From NCBI GenBank assembly GCA_964437445.1, contig CAYTGR010000020.1, forward strand, positions 1-64,000: a DNA stretch of 64,000 nt. The letters run 5' to 3'. Source of the stretch: CAYTGR01 sp964437445 (GTDB lineage: Bacteria > Chloroflexota > Anaerolineae > B4-G1 > SLSP01). Positions 49,673 through 58,577 of this stretch are shown piece by piece; the stretch's first letter is position 1, and each line of letters begins with the position of its first letter. A program made the position numbers and the translations under genes. Below the pieces are notes generated by a model. It saw only the letters and a list, made by a program, of their open reading frames with translations. It had not been told where the DNA came from and did no database searches.

Positions 49673-49876
49673 TCAAGATTCCGAAGATTCTACCACCGGT
49701 TGGTTTTTGCTACCGATCTCTATAATTTGGATCTGTACCTGGTACCGTTTACCGGCGATCTCAATTTTGCTGTTGGCGTAAAAACCGCGCGAACCGGTTT
49801 TGAATGCCTTGGGAGGGACCGGTAGCACGGTCAACGGCTGCCCGTCATCAGATTTCAATTCGGCGATCACATACAT
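49673..49876 (-). CDS. Small hypothetical protein
   Basis: The 67-residue product begins MYVIAELKSDDGQPLTVLPV and is mainly beta-strand, with no signal peptide or cysteine. A strong AAGGAGG precedes ATG 49876. It lies between the cyclase-like regulator and the histidine kinase. No family is recognised, but codon use and ribosome site make it likely real. Confidence 0.65.
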   Translation of the reverse strand: MYVIAELKSDDGQPLTVLPVPPKAFKTGSRGFYANSKIEIAGKRYQVQIQIIEIGSKNQPVVESSES

Positions 49877-49928
49877 GGTTGCCTCCTTAGATTAAAGATT
49901 AAGATTAGATTGATTCGACCTGGTTAAC

Positions 49929-52874
49929 TCACAACTCGTCCAGGTTCTTCCCTATCATATCTATGGTTCCGACCAGAGTCTGTGCTTGCCCACGGCCGAT
50001 GGCGGCTGTGCTGATTTCTGGTGCCAATTGGGCCGTGAGGGTTGTTAAGTGGGTTTCCAGCCATGTCCGGTCGGGTGTTTCCGTGGTAGGCTGGTGCAAC
50101 ACAAAAGCGGTCAGCTCAAGAGCGGGGGTAATGTGCCCCTGCAGCTCCAGCAGCTTTACGATGGAGGTCAAGATGCTGGAGACTAACGGCAGGGCCTGGA
50201 TCTCCACAGCCCCCACCAGGGCCGCCCGCAGCTGCCGGCTAGCTTCCTGGAGCTGCGCCTGGTGCAGCGCCACTTCACCCAGGTTTTTCCGGGTATGGGC
50301 AATGCCCCACCGCTGGTTGATTTCCTGGCAAATGGTCAAAGCTTCTTCCAGCAAGTGCCGTGCCGTCCCGAAATCCTGCAATTGATTGGCTACGAGGGCC
50401 AGTTCATTCAGCACAAAAGCAATGCCCCAGCGATGGCCGATTTCTTTATAAATCGCATAAACTTGTCTGAAAAATGACTCGGCCTCGCTGTAATGTGCTT
50501 CTCTATAGGTCAGACTGCCCAGGTTATCCAGGGCCAGGGCGATCAGGAATTTGTGGTTTAGTTCCCGGCTAATCTCCAGGCTTTCCTGGAACTGCTGCCT
50601 GGCCTGGTCATTTTGTCCGATGGCCGCTGCCACGACGCCCAGGTTAAGCCGGGCCCGGGTTTCACCAGGCCGGTCTCCCATGGCGCGACACAGGGCCAGG
50701 CTTTCCTGATAGTAGCGTTGTGCCGCGTGGAAATCACCCCGAGTGGCATTTAGATTGCCCCAGCTGTTCAGGACCCGGGCGGCGTTCCAGGTATCAGCCT
50801 GGGCTTTGAACACCGGCAGGCTGGCGCGGTATAGTTGGATGGCTCCATCATAGTCTCCCAGATCGTGGACAATCATCCCCAGCTGGAAACGGACCATCGC
50901 CTCAGCGTAGGGGTTAGAGAGACGCTGCGCCAGCGCCAGGCTTTTTTCCAACAAGGATCGTCCCTCGGCATACCGGGAGAGCCGCTCCGCAAAGCGTCCC
51001 TGGTACATGAGGAGCTGCTGGCAAACTGACAGCTGTGGGTCCGACAGGGTGTCCAAATCGCCACATTGGGCCTGGACGGCTTGACTGAAGGTGTCCCAGC
51101 CTTCCTGGTACAGGCCCTGGAGCTCATAAAACAGGGATAGGCCCGCTACTACTTGGGCGATCTTTTCACTCTGGTCGTGCCGGATGGCCCAGGTCCAGGC
51201 CGCCCGGATATTCTCCAGGTCGCGGCCCAGTTCCTGCAGAGCTTCATGCTGCCAGCCGCTCTTGAGATCGGCCGCCCGTTTGACCAGCAGTTCAGCATAC
51301 CAGCGCCAGTGTCGCGCTCGGGTTTCTTCATCCTCCAGGGGGGAGCTCTGCAATTTGACCAGCGCATATTGTCGCACAACCTCGTGCAACCGGTAACGGC
51401 CGGCTGGGTCGCGGTGGACGAGCGATTTATCCATCAGCGCCGCCAGCAGCGGCAGGGCCACGCCTCCCACTGAAAGCGCAGCTTCGCGCGTAAATGGGCC
51501 CTGGAAGACGGACAGCCGGCGCAACCCTTGTTGTTCGGCCGCGGTCAGGAGCGACCAGGAATACTCAAAGACGCTCTTGAGGCTACGCTGTCGCTGGGGC
51601 AGGTCGCGCGTGGCCGTGCTGAGGACATCGGGGCTTTGCTCCAGCTCTTCCAGCAGCTCCCGGCAGGAAAGCATCCGCACCCAGGCGGCGGCCAGCTCAA
51701 TGCCTAACGGGAGTCCCTCCAGCAGACGGCACAACCGGATGACGTCAGGGAGTGCCACCGCCGAGAGGGTGAAATCCGGTTTCACGCGGCGGGCGCTTTG
51801 CACGAAGAGCTGGATCGCGCTGTAGGCTTCTGGGGGGCCGCTCAGTTCCTCCGGTGGTAGAGGCAAGCCCTCAATTTCCAGCGACCATTCGCTGAGGAGG
51901 TTCAGCCGCTCCCGGGAAGTGACTAACAATTTGAGATGTGGTGCCTGCTCCAACAGATCCGTGAGCTGCTCGGCGCTCTGGACCAGGTGCTCAAAATTGT
52001 CCAGGATCAGAAGCATCTGCTTCTCGCGGAGGTAGTTTTGCAGTTGAACGAGGGGGTTCTCCTGACTGTAGAAGGTAAATTTGAGCGTATCGGCGATGGT
52101 AGAGGCGATGAAATCGGGCGATACCAGGGTTGCCAGCGGGACGTAGTAAACGCCGTGCGGGAAAGCATCTATTTGATCGGCGGCAGCTTGCAGGGCCAGG
52201 CGGGTCTTGCCGACCCCGCCGGGACCGATCAATGTTAGCAGCCGGCAGGCCGGGTCGTGCAACCGGGTCCGGATCTCTGCCAGCTCACTTTCTCGCCCGA
52301 CAAACGGAGTCGCTTGCTGGGGCAGATTGTGCAGGCGGAAAGCTGAGAGGGAACGCAACGGCGGAAAGTCGCGGGCCGGCAAGGTGGGATGCTGGAGCTC
52401 TAAAACCGGTTGTGGCTCGCTCAAGTCTTTGAGTAAATGCGTGCCCAGGTTTTTGAGGGTAGCCCCCGGTGGCACCCGGCAGGCCGCCAGGGCCTCGGGC
52501 GTGACGAGCGTCTGCCCGCCCCAGGCGATCCCCAACAGGCGGTAGGTGCGGTTGACCACCGGCCCAACGTAATCGGTCCCATGGGGCTCGGCCTGCCCGG
52601 CGTGAATGGCGAGGCGAATCCGCACCTCGGTGAGGGGAGCCCACGGTTCCTCAGCCAGCTGGCACTGGATGGCCAGGGCACACTGCATGGCGGCATCGTT
52701 TTCAAAGACGGCGAAAATCCCGTCGCCCATGTGTTTGATGATACGGCCGCCGTGGGCGATGATTTGCTCGCGGAGGATGGCGTCATGACGGGTCAGCACT
52801 GCCCCCATCTGATAGGGGTATTGCTCCCACAGACGGGTGGACCCTTCCATATCGGTGAACAAAAAGACCGGCAC
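49929..52874 (-). CDS. Adenylate/guanylate cyclase domain, AAA/NB-ARC-type NTPase and TPR-repeat regulator
   Basis: The 981-residue protein opens directly with a class III cyclase domain (FLFTDMEGSTRLW and HMGDGIFAVF carry the two metal-binding Asp residues). An NTPase follows with GPGGVGKTRL at about 220-229 and LILDNFEHL (Walker B). From about 600 it is a series of tetratricopeptide-like helical repeats. This cyclase-ATPase-TPR layout is frequent in Chloroflexota and actinobacteria, where it is often a signalling or transcription-associated regulator. The GTG start at 52874 follows GGGGAG. No DNA-binding domain is visible. Whether the cyclase is active cannot be told. Confidence 0.85.
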   Translation of the reverse strand: MPVFLFTDMEGSTRLWEQYPYQMGAVLTRHDAILREQIIAHGGRIIKHMGDGIFAVFENDAAMQCALAIQCQLAEEPWAPLTEVRIRLAIHAGQAEPHGTDYVGPVVNRTYRLLGIAWGGQTLVTPEALAACRVPPGATLKNLGTHLLKDLSEPQPVLELQHPTLPARDFPPLRSLSAFRLHNLPQQATPFVGRESELAEIRTRLHDPACRLLTLIGPGGVGKTRLALQAAADQIDAFPHGVYYVPLATLVSPDFIASTIADTLKFTFYSQENPLVQLQNYLREKQMLLILDNFEHLVQSAEQLTDLLEQAPHLKLLVTSRERLNLLSEWSLEIEGLPLPPEELSGPPEAYSAIQLFVQSARRVKPDFTLSAVALPDVIRLCRLLEGLPLGIELAAAWVRMLSCRELLEELEQSPDVLSTATRDLPQRQRSLKSVFEYSWSLLTAAEQQGLRRLSVFQGPFTREAALSVGGVALPLLAALMDKSLVHRDPAGRYRLHEVVRQYALVKLQSSPLEDEETRARHWRWYAELLVKRAADLKSGWQHEALQELGRDLENIRAAWTWAIRHDQSEKIAQVVAGLSLFYELQGLYQEGWDTFSQAVQAQCGDLDTLSDPQLSVCQQLLMYQGRFAERLSRYAEGRSLLEKSLALAQRLSNPYAEAMVRFQLGMIVHDLGDYDGAIQLYRASLPVFKAQADTWNAARVLNSWGNLNATRGDFHAAQRYYQESLALCRAMGDRPGETRARLNLGVVAAAIGQNDQARQQFQESLEISRELNHKFLIALALDNLGSLTYREAHYSEAESFFRQVYAIYKEIGHRWGIAFVLNELALVANQLQDFGTARHLLEEALTICQEINQRWGIAHTRKNLGEVALHQAQLQEASRQLRAALVGAVEIQALPLVSSILTSIVKLLELQGHITPALELTAFVLHQPTTETPDRTWLETHLTTLTAQLAPEISTAAIGRGQAQTLVGTIDMIGKNLDEL

Positions 52875-53033
52875 AGGCTAAACTCCCCTTGGTGCTAATT
52901 GCAATCTGCTTTTGGGCAGCCGGCTGCGCGGCTCGTAGCTCGCCATTATAAAGGGCTTCCCAGGAAGGTCAATTGCTTTCCTGGAAGGTGGGGCGAAAGG
53001 ACGAAGGTGGAAATGCGACCCTGGCCTCAGGCT

Positions 53034-53094
53034 GGAGTGACGCCTTCAGGCGTTTCCGGCTGCTGGCGGAGAGAACGCCTAAAGGCGTCACTAC
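53034..53094. repeat. Dispersed GTAGTGACGCC palindromic repeat (inverted pair)
   Basis: GAGTGACGCCTTCAGGCGTT and AACGCCTAAAGGCGTCACTA are near-perfect inverted copies around a spacer of 20 bases. Each arm is itself a hairpin. It is the same family as 33484-33539. The rest of the 52875-53213 interval shows no gene. Confidence 0.8.
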
Positions 53095-53213
53095 CCACTT
53101 ACCATTTAGCGTCTTCTAAGCTGGCTCGCCTGTGACCGCTTTATCAGGCGTTACCACATCCTGGTGAGTTGACTGTGATGTTTTCAGCCTGGGTACATGG
53201 ATTAACTCTGAGA

Positions 53214-53241
53214 TTGAAGTCTCGGGGGAGCGTGCTATACT
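53214..53241 (+). promoter_or_regulatory. Sigma-70 type promoter of the FtsB-like/inositol-phosphatase unit
   Basis: TTGAAG and TATACT are separated by 16 bases, 79 bases before ATG 53321. Confidence 0.55.
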
Positions 53242-53320
53242 GCGGGCAACACCCGCAGCGTCGGGGCGGTATGTGCCTGGCCGGATGGCGTGTGCGGTGG
53301 TGCCTTTTAGCGGGGGAATC

Positions 53321-53728
53321 ATGAGCCAGAAAGAGAAAAATGAACAGGCCGGGATGCGGCGCATCTCCTGGATGGTTTGGGGTATTTTAGTTGTGCTGAC
53401 TCTGCTCCTCATCTCCGCCTTTGTGCGAGCCTGGCAGGTCAACCAGGCATTAGAGATCAAGATCGCGACGCTGGCCCCCATGTTGACCGCCGAGGTGGAG
53501 ACGCAGGCCACGCTGCAGGCTGAGCTGACCCGCGTGCAGAGCGAGGCTTACGTGGAGCAATGGGCTCAGGAGCACGCGAAAATGGTTCAGGGCAGCGAGG
53601 TGCTGGTCATTCCGATCACTCCCACGCCTACGCTGACCCCCACGCCGCGTCCCACGCCGACCCCAACGCCCACGCCGTTGCCCTTCTGGCAGCAGTGGTG
53701 GCGCTCTTTGACCGGGAAAGGGCGGTGA
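53321..53728 (+). CDS. FtsB/DivIC-like septum-formation protein
   Basis: The 135-residue protein has a short cytoplasmic N-terminus, one membrane helix (MVWGILVVLTLLLISAFV, about 18-35), a coiled coil (about 40-75; LEIKIATLAPMLTAEVETQ) and WAQEHAKMVQGSEVLVIPI, the motif that ends the FtsB/DivIC fold. A Pro/Thr tail follows. FtsB-type proteins help assemble the cell-division machinery at midcell. Its stop overlaps the next start by 4 bases. It carries a PTPTPTP outer tail unlike most family members. Confidence 0.72.
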   Translation: MSQKEKNEQAGMRRISWMVWGILVVLTLLLISAFVRAWQVNQALEIKIATLAPMLTAEVETQATLQAELTRVQSEAYVEQWAQEHAKMVQGSEVLVIPITPTPTLTPTPRPTPTPTPTPLPFWQQWWRSLTGKGR

Positions 53729-54567
53729 GGTTGGATTTGACGGAGAGAGACACTGCCGCTATTCTGGCACTGGCGGTGGAGGTTGCTCACGCGGCCGGTG
53801 CGCTGGTGCGGGAGGGCTTTGGCCGGCCCCATCAGGTCACGCTGAAGGGGGTGGTGGATCCGGTCACCGAGACGGATACTGCCTCTGAGGCGCTGATTGT
53901 TGGCCGGTTGCGCGCGGCCATGCCGGGGTGTCGCATTCTGGCGGAAGAGAACGGCGGCGATGCCTGGCAGACCCCAGAGCCGATCTGGCTGGTGGATCCC
54001 CTGGATGGTACGGTCAACTTTGCCCACGGCTTCCCCCAGGTCTGTGTCTCCTTAGGGTTGGTGGTAGCAGGCCGGCCACTGGCCGGTGTGATCTACGATC
54101 CGCTGCGCGACGAGACGTTCGCGGCGCGGCAGGGAGGGGGTGCCACCTGTAACGGGCAACCGATCCATGTTGCGCCAACTCCCCGGCTGGCCCAGGCGCT
54201 CCTGGCGACGGGATTCCCCTATGACCGGCGCACGGCTGCCGATAACAACACCCGCCGGCTGGATCATTTCTTACGTCGCGCGCAGGGCATTCGCCGCGCC
54301 GGCTCGGCGGCGCTGGACCTGGCCTACGTCGCGGCCGGGCGGTTGGACGGTTACTGGGAGATGCGGCTCAAGCCGTGGGACATGGCTGCCGGGCTGCTGT
54401 TGGTGACTGAAGCGGGCGGCCGGGTTTCCGACTATGCCGGGGGATCGGAAATGCTGGCCCGGGCGCACGTCGTCGCCAGCAACGGCCTGATTCACGACGA
54501 GATGCTGCGGGTGATTCGCGAGGGCGAGGCGGCGCCCCATCCTGATTTCCCCTCAGCGCTGGGATGA
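53725..54567 (+). CDS. Inositol-monophosphatase-family phosphatase
   Basis: The 280-residue enzyme carries the metal-binding motifs AEENGGD, WLVDPLDGTVNF and WDMAAGLLLVTEAGG. It should hydrolyse a phosphorylated inositol, nucleotide (3'-phosphoadenosine 5'-phosphate) or sugar phosphate; the sequence cannot decide which. The GTG at 53725 overlaps the stop of the FtsB-like gene (GTGA), so it is translationally coupled. The combination with a division gene looks accidental, but is tightly spaced. Confidence 0.88.
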   Translation: MRLDLTERDTAAILALAVEVAHAAGALVREGFGRPHQVTLKGVVDPVTETDTASEALIVGRLRAAMPGCRILAEENGGDAWQTPEPIWLVDPLDGTVNFAHGFPQVCVSLGLVVAGRPLAGVIYDPLRDETFAARQGGGATCNGQPIHVAPTPRLAQALLATGFPYDRRTAADNNTRRLDHFLRRAQGIRRAGSAALDLAYVAAGRLDGYWEMRLKPWDMAAGLLLVTEAGGRVSDYAGGSEMLARAHVVASNGLIHDEMLRVIREGEAAPHPDFPSALG

Positions 54568-54580
54568 AAACCTCACCTTG

Positions 54581-54603
54581 CCCCTGATCGGGGGACTCAG
54601 GGG
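54581..54603. terminator. Weak hairpin between convergent genes
   Basis: CCCCTGA and TCAGGGG form a 7-bp stem with a 9-base loop, overlapping the stop codon of the minus-strand glycosyltransferase. No T-run follows. Confidence 0.3.
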
Positions 54604-56738
54604 TGGGTTGTCTCCCCGACCGGCGCTTTAAACCGCTGCACGCCCCCCGTGGCGGTGCCGATCCACACGCCGCCTTCCGCATCCACAGCCAGGCTGAGCG
54701 GCTCAAAGTCCGCGAACCCGGAGTTATGCGATGTGTACTTCTGCCAGTTTGTCCCCTGCCCATGGACGATGACTCCGCCCGGCTCGGTGGGATAGCCCAG
54801 CGCCAGCCAGAACTGGCCGGGGCTGATTTCAAGCACCCGGTTCACGGTGTTGGAGGGCAGCTGGGAATTGTTGACCCGGTAGCACGTCCAGGTACTACCA
54901 TCCCAGAGCGCCAGGCCGTCACCCTGCGTGGTGGCCCACAACCGGCCTTCAGCGTCTATCAGCAGATCGGCAATGCCCCCCCAGGATAATCCGATCTGGC
55001 TTTGATCAAAGGTTTGCCAGGTCTGCGTGGTCAGGTCCAGGTGGCTGACACCGTTCTGAGAGCCGAACCAGAGCGATTCGCCTTGCGTAGCGATCACGAA
55101 GACATAATCATCCAGCAAACCGGAGGTCTGCTGCGTCAATGGGTGCCAGCGATTCCCGTCCCAATGGGCCACGCCGGTCAATGTCCCGACCCAGAGCTGG
55201 CCGTAGGCGTCTTCGGCCAGCGCGCGTACCTGGGCTCCGGGCAGCCCGAGTTCGGCTGCCCGATAAGCGGTCCATGTTTGACCGTTGTAATGGGCTACCC
55301 CGGCGTCGGTGCCAAACCACCAGGTCCCGTCGCGCGCCTGGAGCACCCGCAGGACCCGGCCAGAGGGCAGGCCGGCGTTGGCTGGTGTGTAGATGCTGCT
55401 ACCGTTGCCCCAGAAAAGGTCCTGCGAGGGCCGCCAAAGGGCGACGCCGTTGTCGGTCGCCAGGACCAGGGTACCGTCCTGGCCGATAGCGATGTCATGG
55501 ACTGTGTTGGAGGGCAGGGGCGCGGTGTCGGCGGTGAAGTGTGACCAGCCGCGCCGGGCCTGCGCCATCTGAAATTCATAGGTGACTTTGCCGACCGTGA
55601 CTACGATGCCAAGTATGGCGATCAGATACCAGACCCAGCGGGGCGGGTGGGGCAGGACTGCGTCAATCCAGTTCCAGTAAGCGTCTTCCGCCTTGACCCA
55701 GGTCACGGCGGCGCGCACCGCCAGCGCGGCCGCCAGGCAGAGCGGGACTGTCATGATTAGCGTGTATTGTGGCCACTTGGTTGGCCAGAGCAGGAGCGTC
55801 ACCAGGGCAACCCCCACCCAAACAATGATCCACCGTTGCCGCTGGCGCCAGGCCAAATACAACCCCGGCAGCAGGAACCAAAAGACAAAACGATCGGCCG
55901 TGAAGAAGAAGAAGACCTGGGGATGCCACGGCACGTCGTTGGAGATCCAGACCAGCGGTTGATACCAGGGGTAGGCGGCGCGGGCCACATCGCCGCCCTG
56001 GGTATAGGCCGCGTGGAAAAAGAGCGAGTCGCGTAGCCGCTGGAAGGGGTCATGCCAGAGCGTGGGGTTGAGCAGCCAGAAGGTAGCCAGTGCGAGCAGG
56101 GCATAGGCCAGCAAGTCGCGCCAGCGGAGCGGACGGTGTTCCAGCGCCAGGAACCCGATCACCGGCACAACGACCAGGTAGGTATATTTGCTGGCCGCGG
56201 CCACCCCCAGGGCAACGGCCGATATCCACAGCCAGCGACGGCGGCCCGTCTGCGCCTGGCGGAAGGCCAGCACCGCCAGCCATGAAGCGGCCATCGGCAG
56301 GGCTTCCAGGTAAACCTCACTGGTGTATTTGATCGCCATGGAATGGCCGGCCACGAAAGCGCCGGCCAGCGGATCTATCAGCGACACCATGAGGACGACC
56401 AGCGTGCCAAAGACGACGGAAAGGCCCCGGTTGAAGTAGAGCTGGGGGGAAGAGTCGTAATGGTGCGGCAAGAGGTTGAACGGCAGGCTGTAAAGTAATT
56501 TGACCAACGGCGGGTGTTCGCGGTTGCCGGGGTAATTGATGACCGCCTGCAAGTCGCCGGCCTTGATCCGGGTTGCATAATCGGAGGCGGCCTGCATGTA
56601 GACCGGTTCGTCAGCGTCCAGCGGCAGCTGCCAGGCGGCCCAGGCCCGCAGTAACAGGCCGGCCAGCACGATGAGGGCAATGGTATAGCCGCGCCGCCAC
56701 CAGCGGCGGCGCGGGGAAGCGGCGGCAATTTCAGTCAT
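54597..56738 (-). CDS. Polytopic GT-C glycosyltransferase-like protein fused to a two-component-regulator-type propeller
   Basis: The 713-residue protein starts with a membrane helix and the loop LPLDADEPVY, an Asp-containing first outer loop typical of GT-C (dolichyl-phosphate or lipid-linked sugar) transferases. About nine more hydrophobic segments run to residue about 380. The last 310 residues are repeats such as GTWWFGTDAGVAHYNGQTWTAY and GQLWVGTLTGVAHWDGNRW, the Reg_prop propeller seen in hybrid sensors (each quoted only in part). This fusion is unusual. It is the last gene after the amylase. The alternative start at 56801 directly touches the upstream stop and is possible; 56738 fits the topology better. 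Confidence 0.75.
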   Translation of the reverse strand: MTEIAAASPRRRWWRRGYTIALIVLAGLLLRAWAAWQLPLDADEPVYMQAASDYATRIKAGDLQAVINYPGNREHPPLVKLLYSLPFNLLPHHYDSSPQLYFNRGLSVVFGTLVVLMVSLIDPLAGAFVAGHSMAIKYTSEVYLEALPMAASWLAVLAFRQAQTGRRRWLWISAVALGVAAASKYTYLVVVPVIGFLALEHRPLRWRDLLAYALLALATFWLLNPTLWHDPFQRLRDSLFFHAAYTQGGDVARAAYPWYQPLVWISNDVPWHPQVFFFFTADRFVFWFLLPGLYLAWRQRQRWIIVWVGVALVTLLLWPTKWPQYTLIMTVPLCLAAALAVRAAVTWVKAEDAYWNWIDAVLPHPPRWVWYLIAILGIVVTVGKVTYEFQMAQARRGWSHFTADTAPLPSNTVHDIAIGQDGTLVLATDNGVALWRPSQDLFWGNGSSIYTPANAGLPSGRVLRVLQARDGTWWFGTDAGVAHYNGQTWTAYRAAELGLPGAQVRALAEDAYGQLWVGTLTGVAHWDGNRWHPLTQQTSGLLDDYVFVIATQGESLWFGSQNGVSHLDLTTQTWQTFDQSQIGLSWGGIADLLIDAEGRLWATTQGDGLALWDGSTWTCYRVNNSQLPSNTVNRVLEISPGQFWLALGYPTEPGGVIVHGQGTNWQKYTSHNSGFADFEPLSLAVDAEGGVWIGTATGGVQRFKAPVGETTHP

Positions 56739-56801
56739 GGTTTCTGGAGTTCTGGAGTTCGGGAGTAATGAAGCCGCGCGGCACACGCGCAGCGCAGCCA
56801 T

Positions 56802-58577
56802 TCAGAAGATCAGTAAGGCGCCGGACAGCGGCGGCAAATGCACCGTCGCTCCATCCGCGAGGTCTTGTAGAACACACTCGGGGTCAGTAGCCAGCCAGAC
56901 CTGGCTGACCGGCTGTGCCAGTGGGACTTCCCGTGGTTCTGCCGCGAGGTTCAGCGCGGCCACCACTGTTTCCAGGCCGGCGGTACGCTGGTAGACCAGC
57001 GTATCGGCCGTCACGGCTAACGTGCGGCGCGCGCCGCGCCGCAGGGCAGCCGATTGGCGGCGAATGGCGATCAATTGCCGGTAGAAGGCCAGCAAGTCGG
57101 CATCCTGGGCCGCGCCCCAGAGCATGGGCAGGCGGGCCTCATGGGGCAGCCCTGCCGTGCCCTGGCGCACATCACGCATTTGGGAGAGACCTACTTCGGT
57201 GCCGTAATAGATCAATGGCGGGCCGCTCAGGCTGAACTGGCAGAGCGCGGCCAACTTGAGGCGGCGCAGGTCGCCGCCACAGGCCCACAGGAAGCGGTTC
57301 ATGTCGTGATTATCCAGGAACGCAGGGCGAGAAAAGTAAGCCGGGAAATAGGCCTCGTGCCGCTCCAGGAAGGTCGCCAGCCGGAAGGCATCCCAACGGT
57401 CAAAGGCGAAGGCCTGGCGCAGCGCTTCCAGCAGGATGAAATCCAGGCTGCCGTCTAACAGGCCGGCGAAGGCGAGCTGCGCGTCGGGCGGATCCACGAT
57501 TTCACCGAAGGTCCAGCAATCAGGGCGGGCGGCGCGGGTCACCCGCCGAAAATCGGCCCAGAAGTCGGGGGTTGGGCCGATGGCGTAATCCAGCCGGTAG
57601 CCGTCCACGCCGAATTCCAGCCAGTAACGGGCTGCGTCCAGTACGTGCTGGCGCGCCGCCGGGTGGAGCAGGTTGAGCTGGGGCAGCTCGGCGACGCCGA
57701 AGAAGGTCTCATACTCATCCGGCCAGTGTTTAAAAAGGAACCAATCGCGGTAGGGGCTGGCCGGATCGGTGCTGGCGGCCTGGAAAAGCGGGTGCTGGTT
57801 GGAAAGATGGTTGGGCACGAAATCCAGCAGCACGCGCAGCCCGCGGGCGTGGGCCGCGTCCAGCAGCGCGCGGAAGTCGGCCCGGGTCCCCAGGCGCGGC
57901 TCAATCTCAAACAGGTCGGTGGTGTCGTAGCCGTGATGGGAGGGACTGCAAAAAATCGGGCTGAGATAGAGTGTATTCACGCCCAGGTCGCAAAGGTAAT
58001 CCAGCTGTTCCTGGATACCGCGTAACGTGCCGCCATAGAAACCGGTGGGATCAGGCGGTGTCAACCAGGGCCGCCCGGTGCCGGGGTAGAAGCGATCCAC
58101 AAAGATATGATAGACGATGGCGTCTCGGGTCCACTCCGGCAAGGGGTCATCGTCCACATAGACGGCAAAACAGGTCCCAGCGTCGGCCCAACGCTCTGCG
58201 CCGTCGGGCATGACGGCGCTCAGCCGGTAGCGTAACACGGTGCCGGCCGGCTGGCCCGGCAACGTCCCTTCAAACCGGCGGAGGTAGCCCCAGAGCAACG
58301 TGTTCCATTCCGGCTCAGCCGCGACCAGCGCCGTGGCAGAGCCGTGCGTCGCGTGGCCGGCCTGCCCTTGCGGTTCACTGCCGTCCACCGTCCAGTAGAC
58401 CCAGGCCTGGTCGCACGGCTGGTCCGGCCCGACAGTGAGCGTCAACGTGAGCGGCTGTCCCGGCATGGGGTCAAGCGGCCGCCGCCGGTGGGCGTGGGTC
58501 ACCCCCGCCCACCGGTTGCGCAGGTGTGCCAGCCGCAGCGCGTCAGTGGCTAACGTGCCGAAGATAAAATCGTCCAT
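56802..58577 (-). CDS. GH13 alpha-amylase family hydrolase (maltogenic amylase/neopullulanase-like)
   Basis: The 591-residue enzyme has an N-terminal beta-sandwich (about 1-135) and a GH13 barrel with catalytic Asp in GYRLD (330), acid Glu in TFGE (359) and the transition-state Asp in NHD (423-425). A C-terminal beta domain follows. There is no signal peptide, so it acts in the cytoplasm on malto-oligosaccharides imported by the adjoining permeases. It begins at the base next to the upstream stop (TAAATG), so it is coupled. Substrate choice among pullulan, cyclodextrin and maltodextrin is not resolved. Confidence 0.88.
   Translation of the reverse strand: MDDFIFGTLATDALRLAHLRNRWAGVTHAHRRRPLDPMPGQPLTLTLTVGPDQPCDQAWVYWTVDGSEPQGQAGHATHGSATALVAAEPEWNTLLWGYLRRFEGTLPGQPAGTVLRYRLSAVMPDGAERWADAGTCFAVYVDDDPLPEWTRDAIVYHIFVDRFYPGTGRPWLTPPDPTGFYGGTLRGIQEQLDYLCDLGVNTLYLSPIFCSPSHHGYDTTDLFEIEPRLGTRADFRALLDAAHARGLRVLLDFVPNHLSNQHPLFQAASTDPASPYRDWFLFKHWPDEYETFFGVAELPQLNLLHPAARQHVLDAARYWLEFGVDGYRLDYAIGPTPDFWADFRRVTRAARPDCWTFGEIVDPPDAQLAFAGLLDGSLDFILLEALRQAFAFDRWDAFRLATFLERHEAYFPAYFSRPAFLDNHDMNRFLWACGGDLRRLKLAALCQFSLSGPPLIYYGTEVGLSQMRDVRQGTAGLPHEARLPMLWGAAQDADLLAFYRQLIAIRRQSAALRRGARRTLAVTADTLVYQRTAGLETVVAALNLAAEPREVPLAQPVSQVWLATDPECVLQDLADGATVHLPPLSGALLIF

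Noticed and set aside
54597..56801. Longer start at 56801 for the glycosyltransferase
   Set aside because: The extra 21 residues are not typical of a GT-C N-terminus, although the start touches the upstream stop codon; 56738 was preferred.
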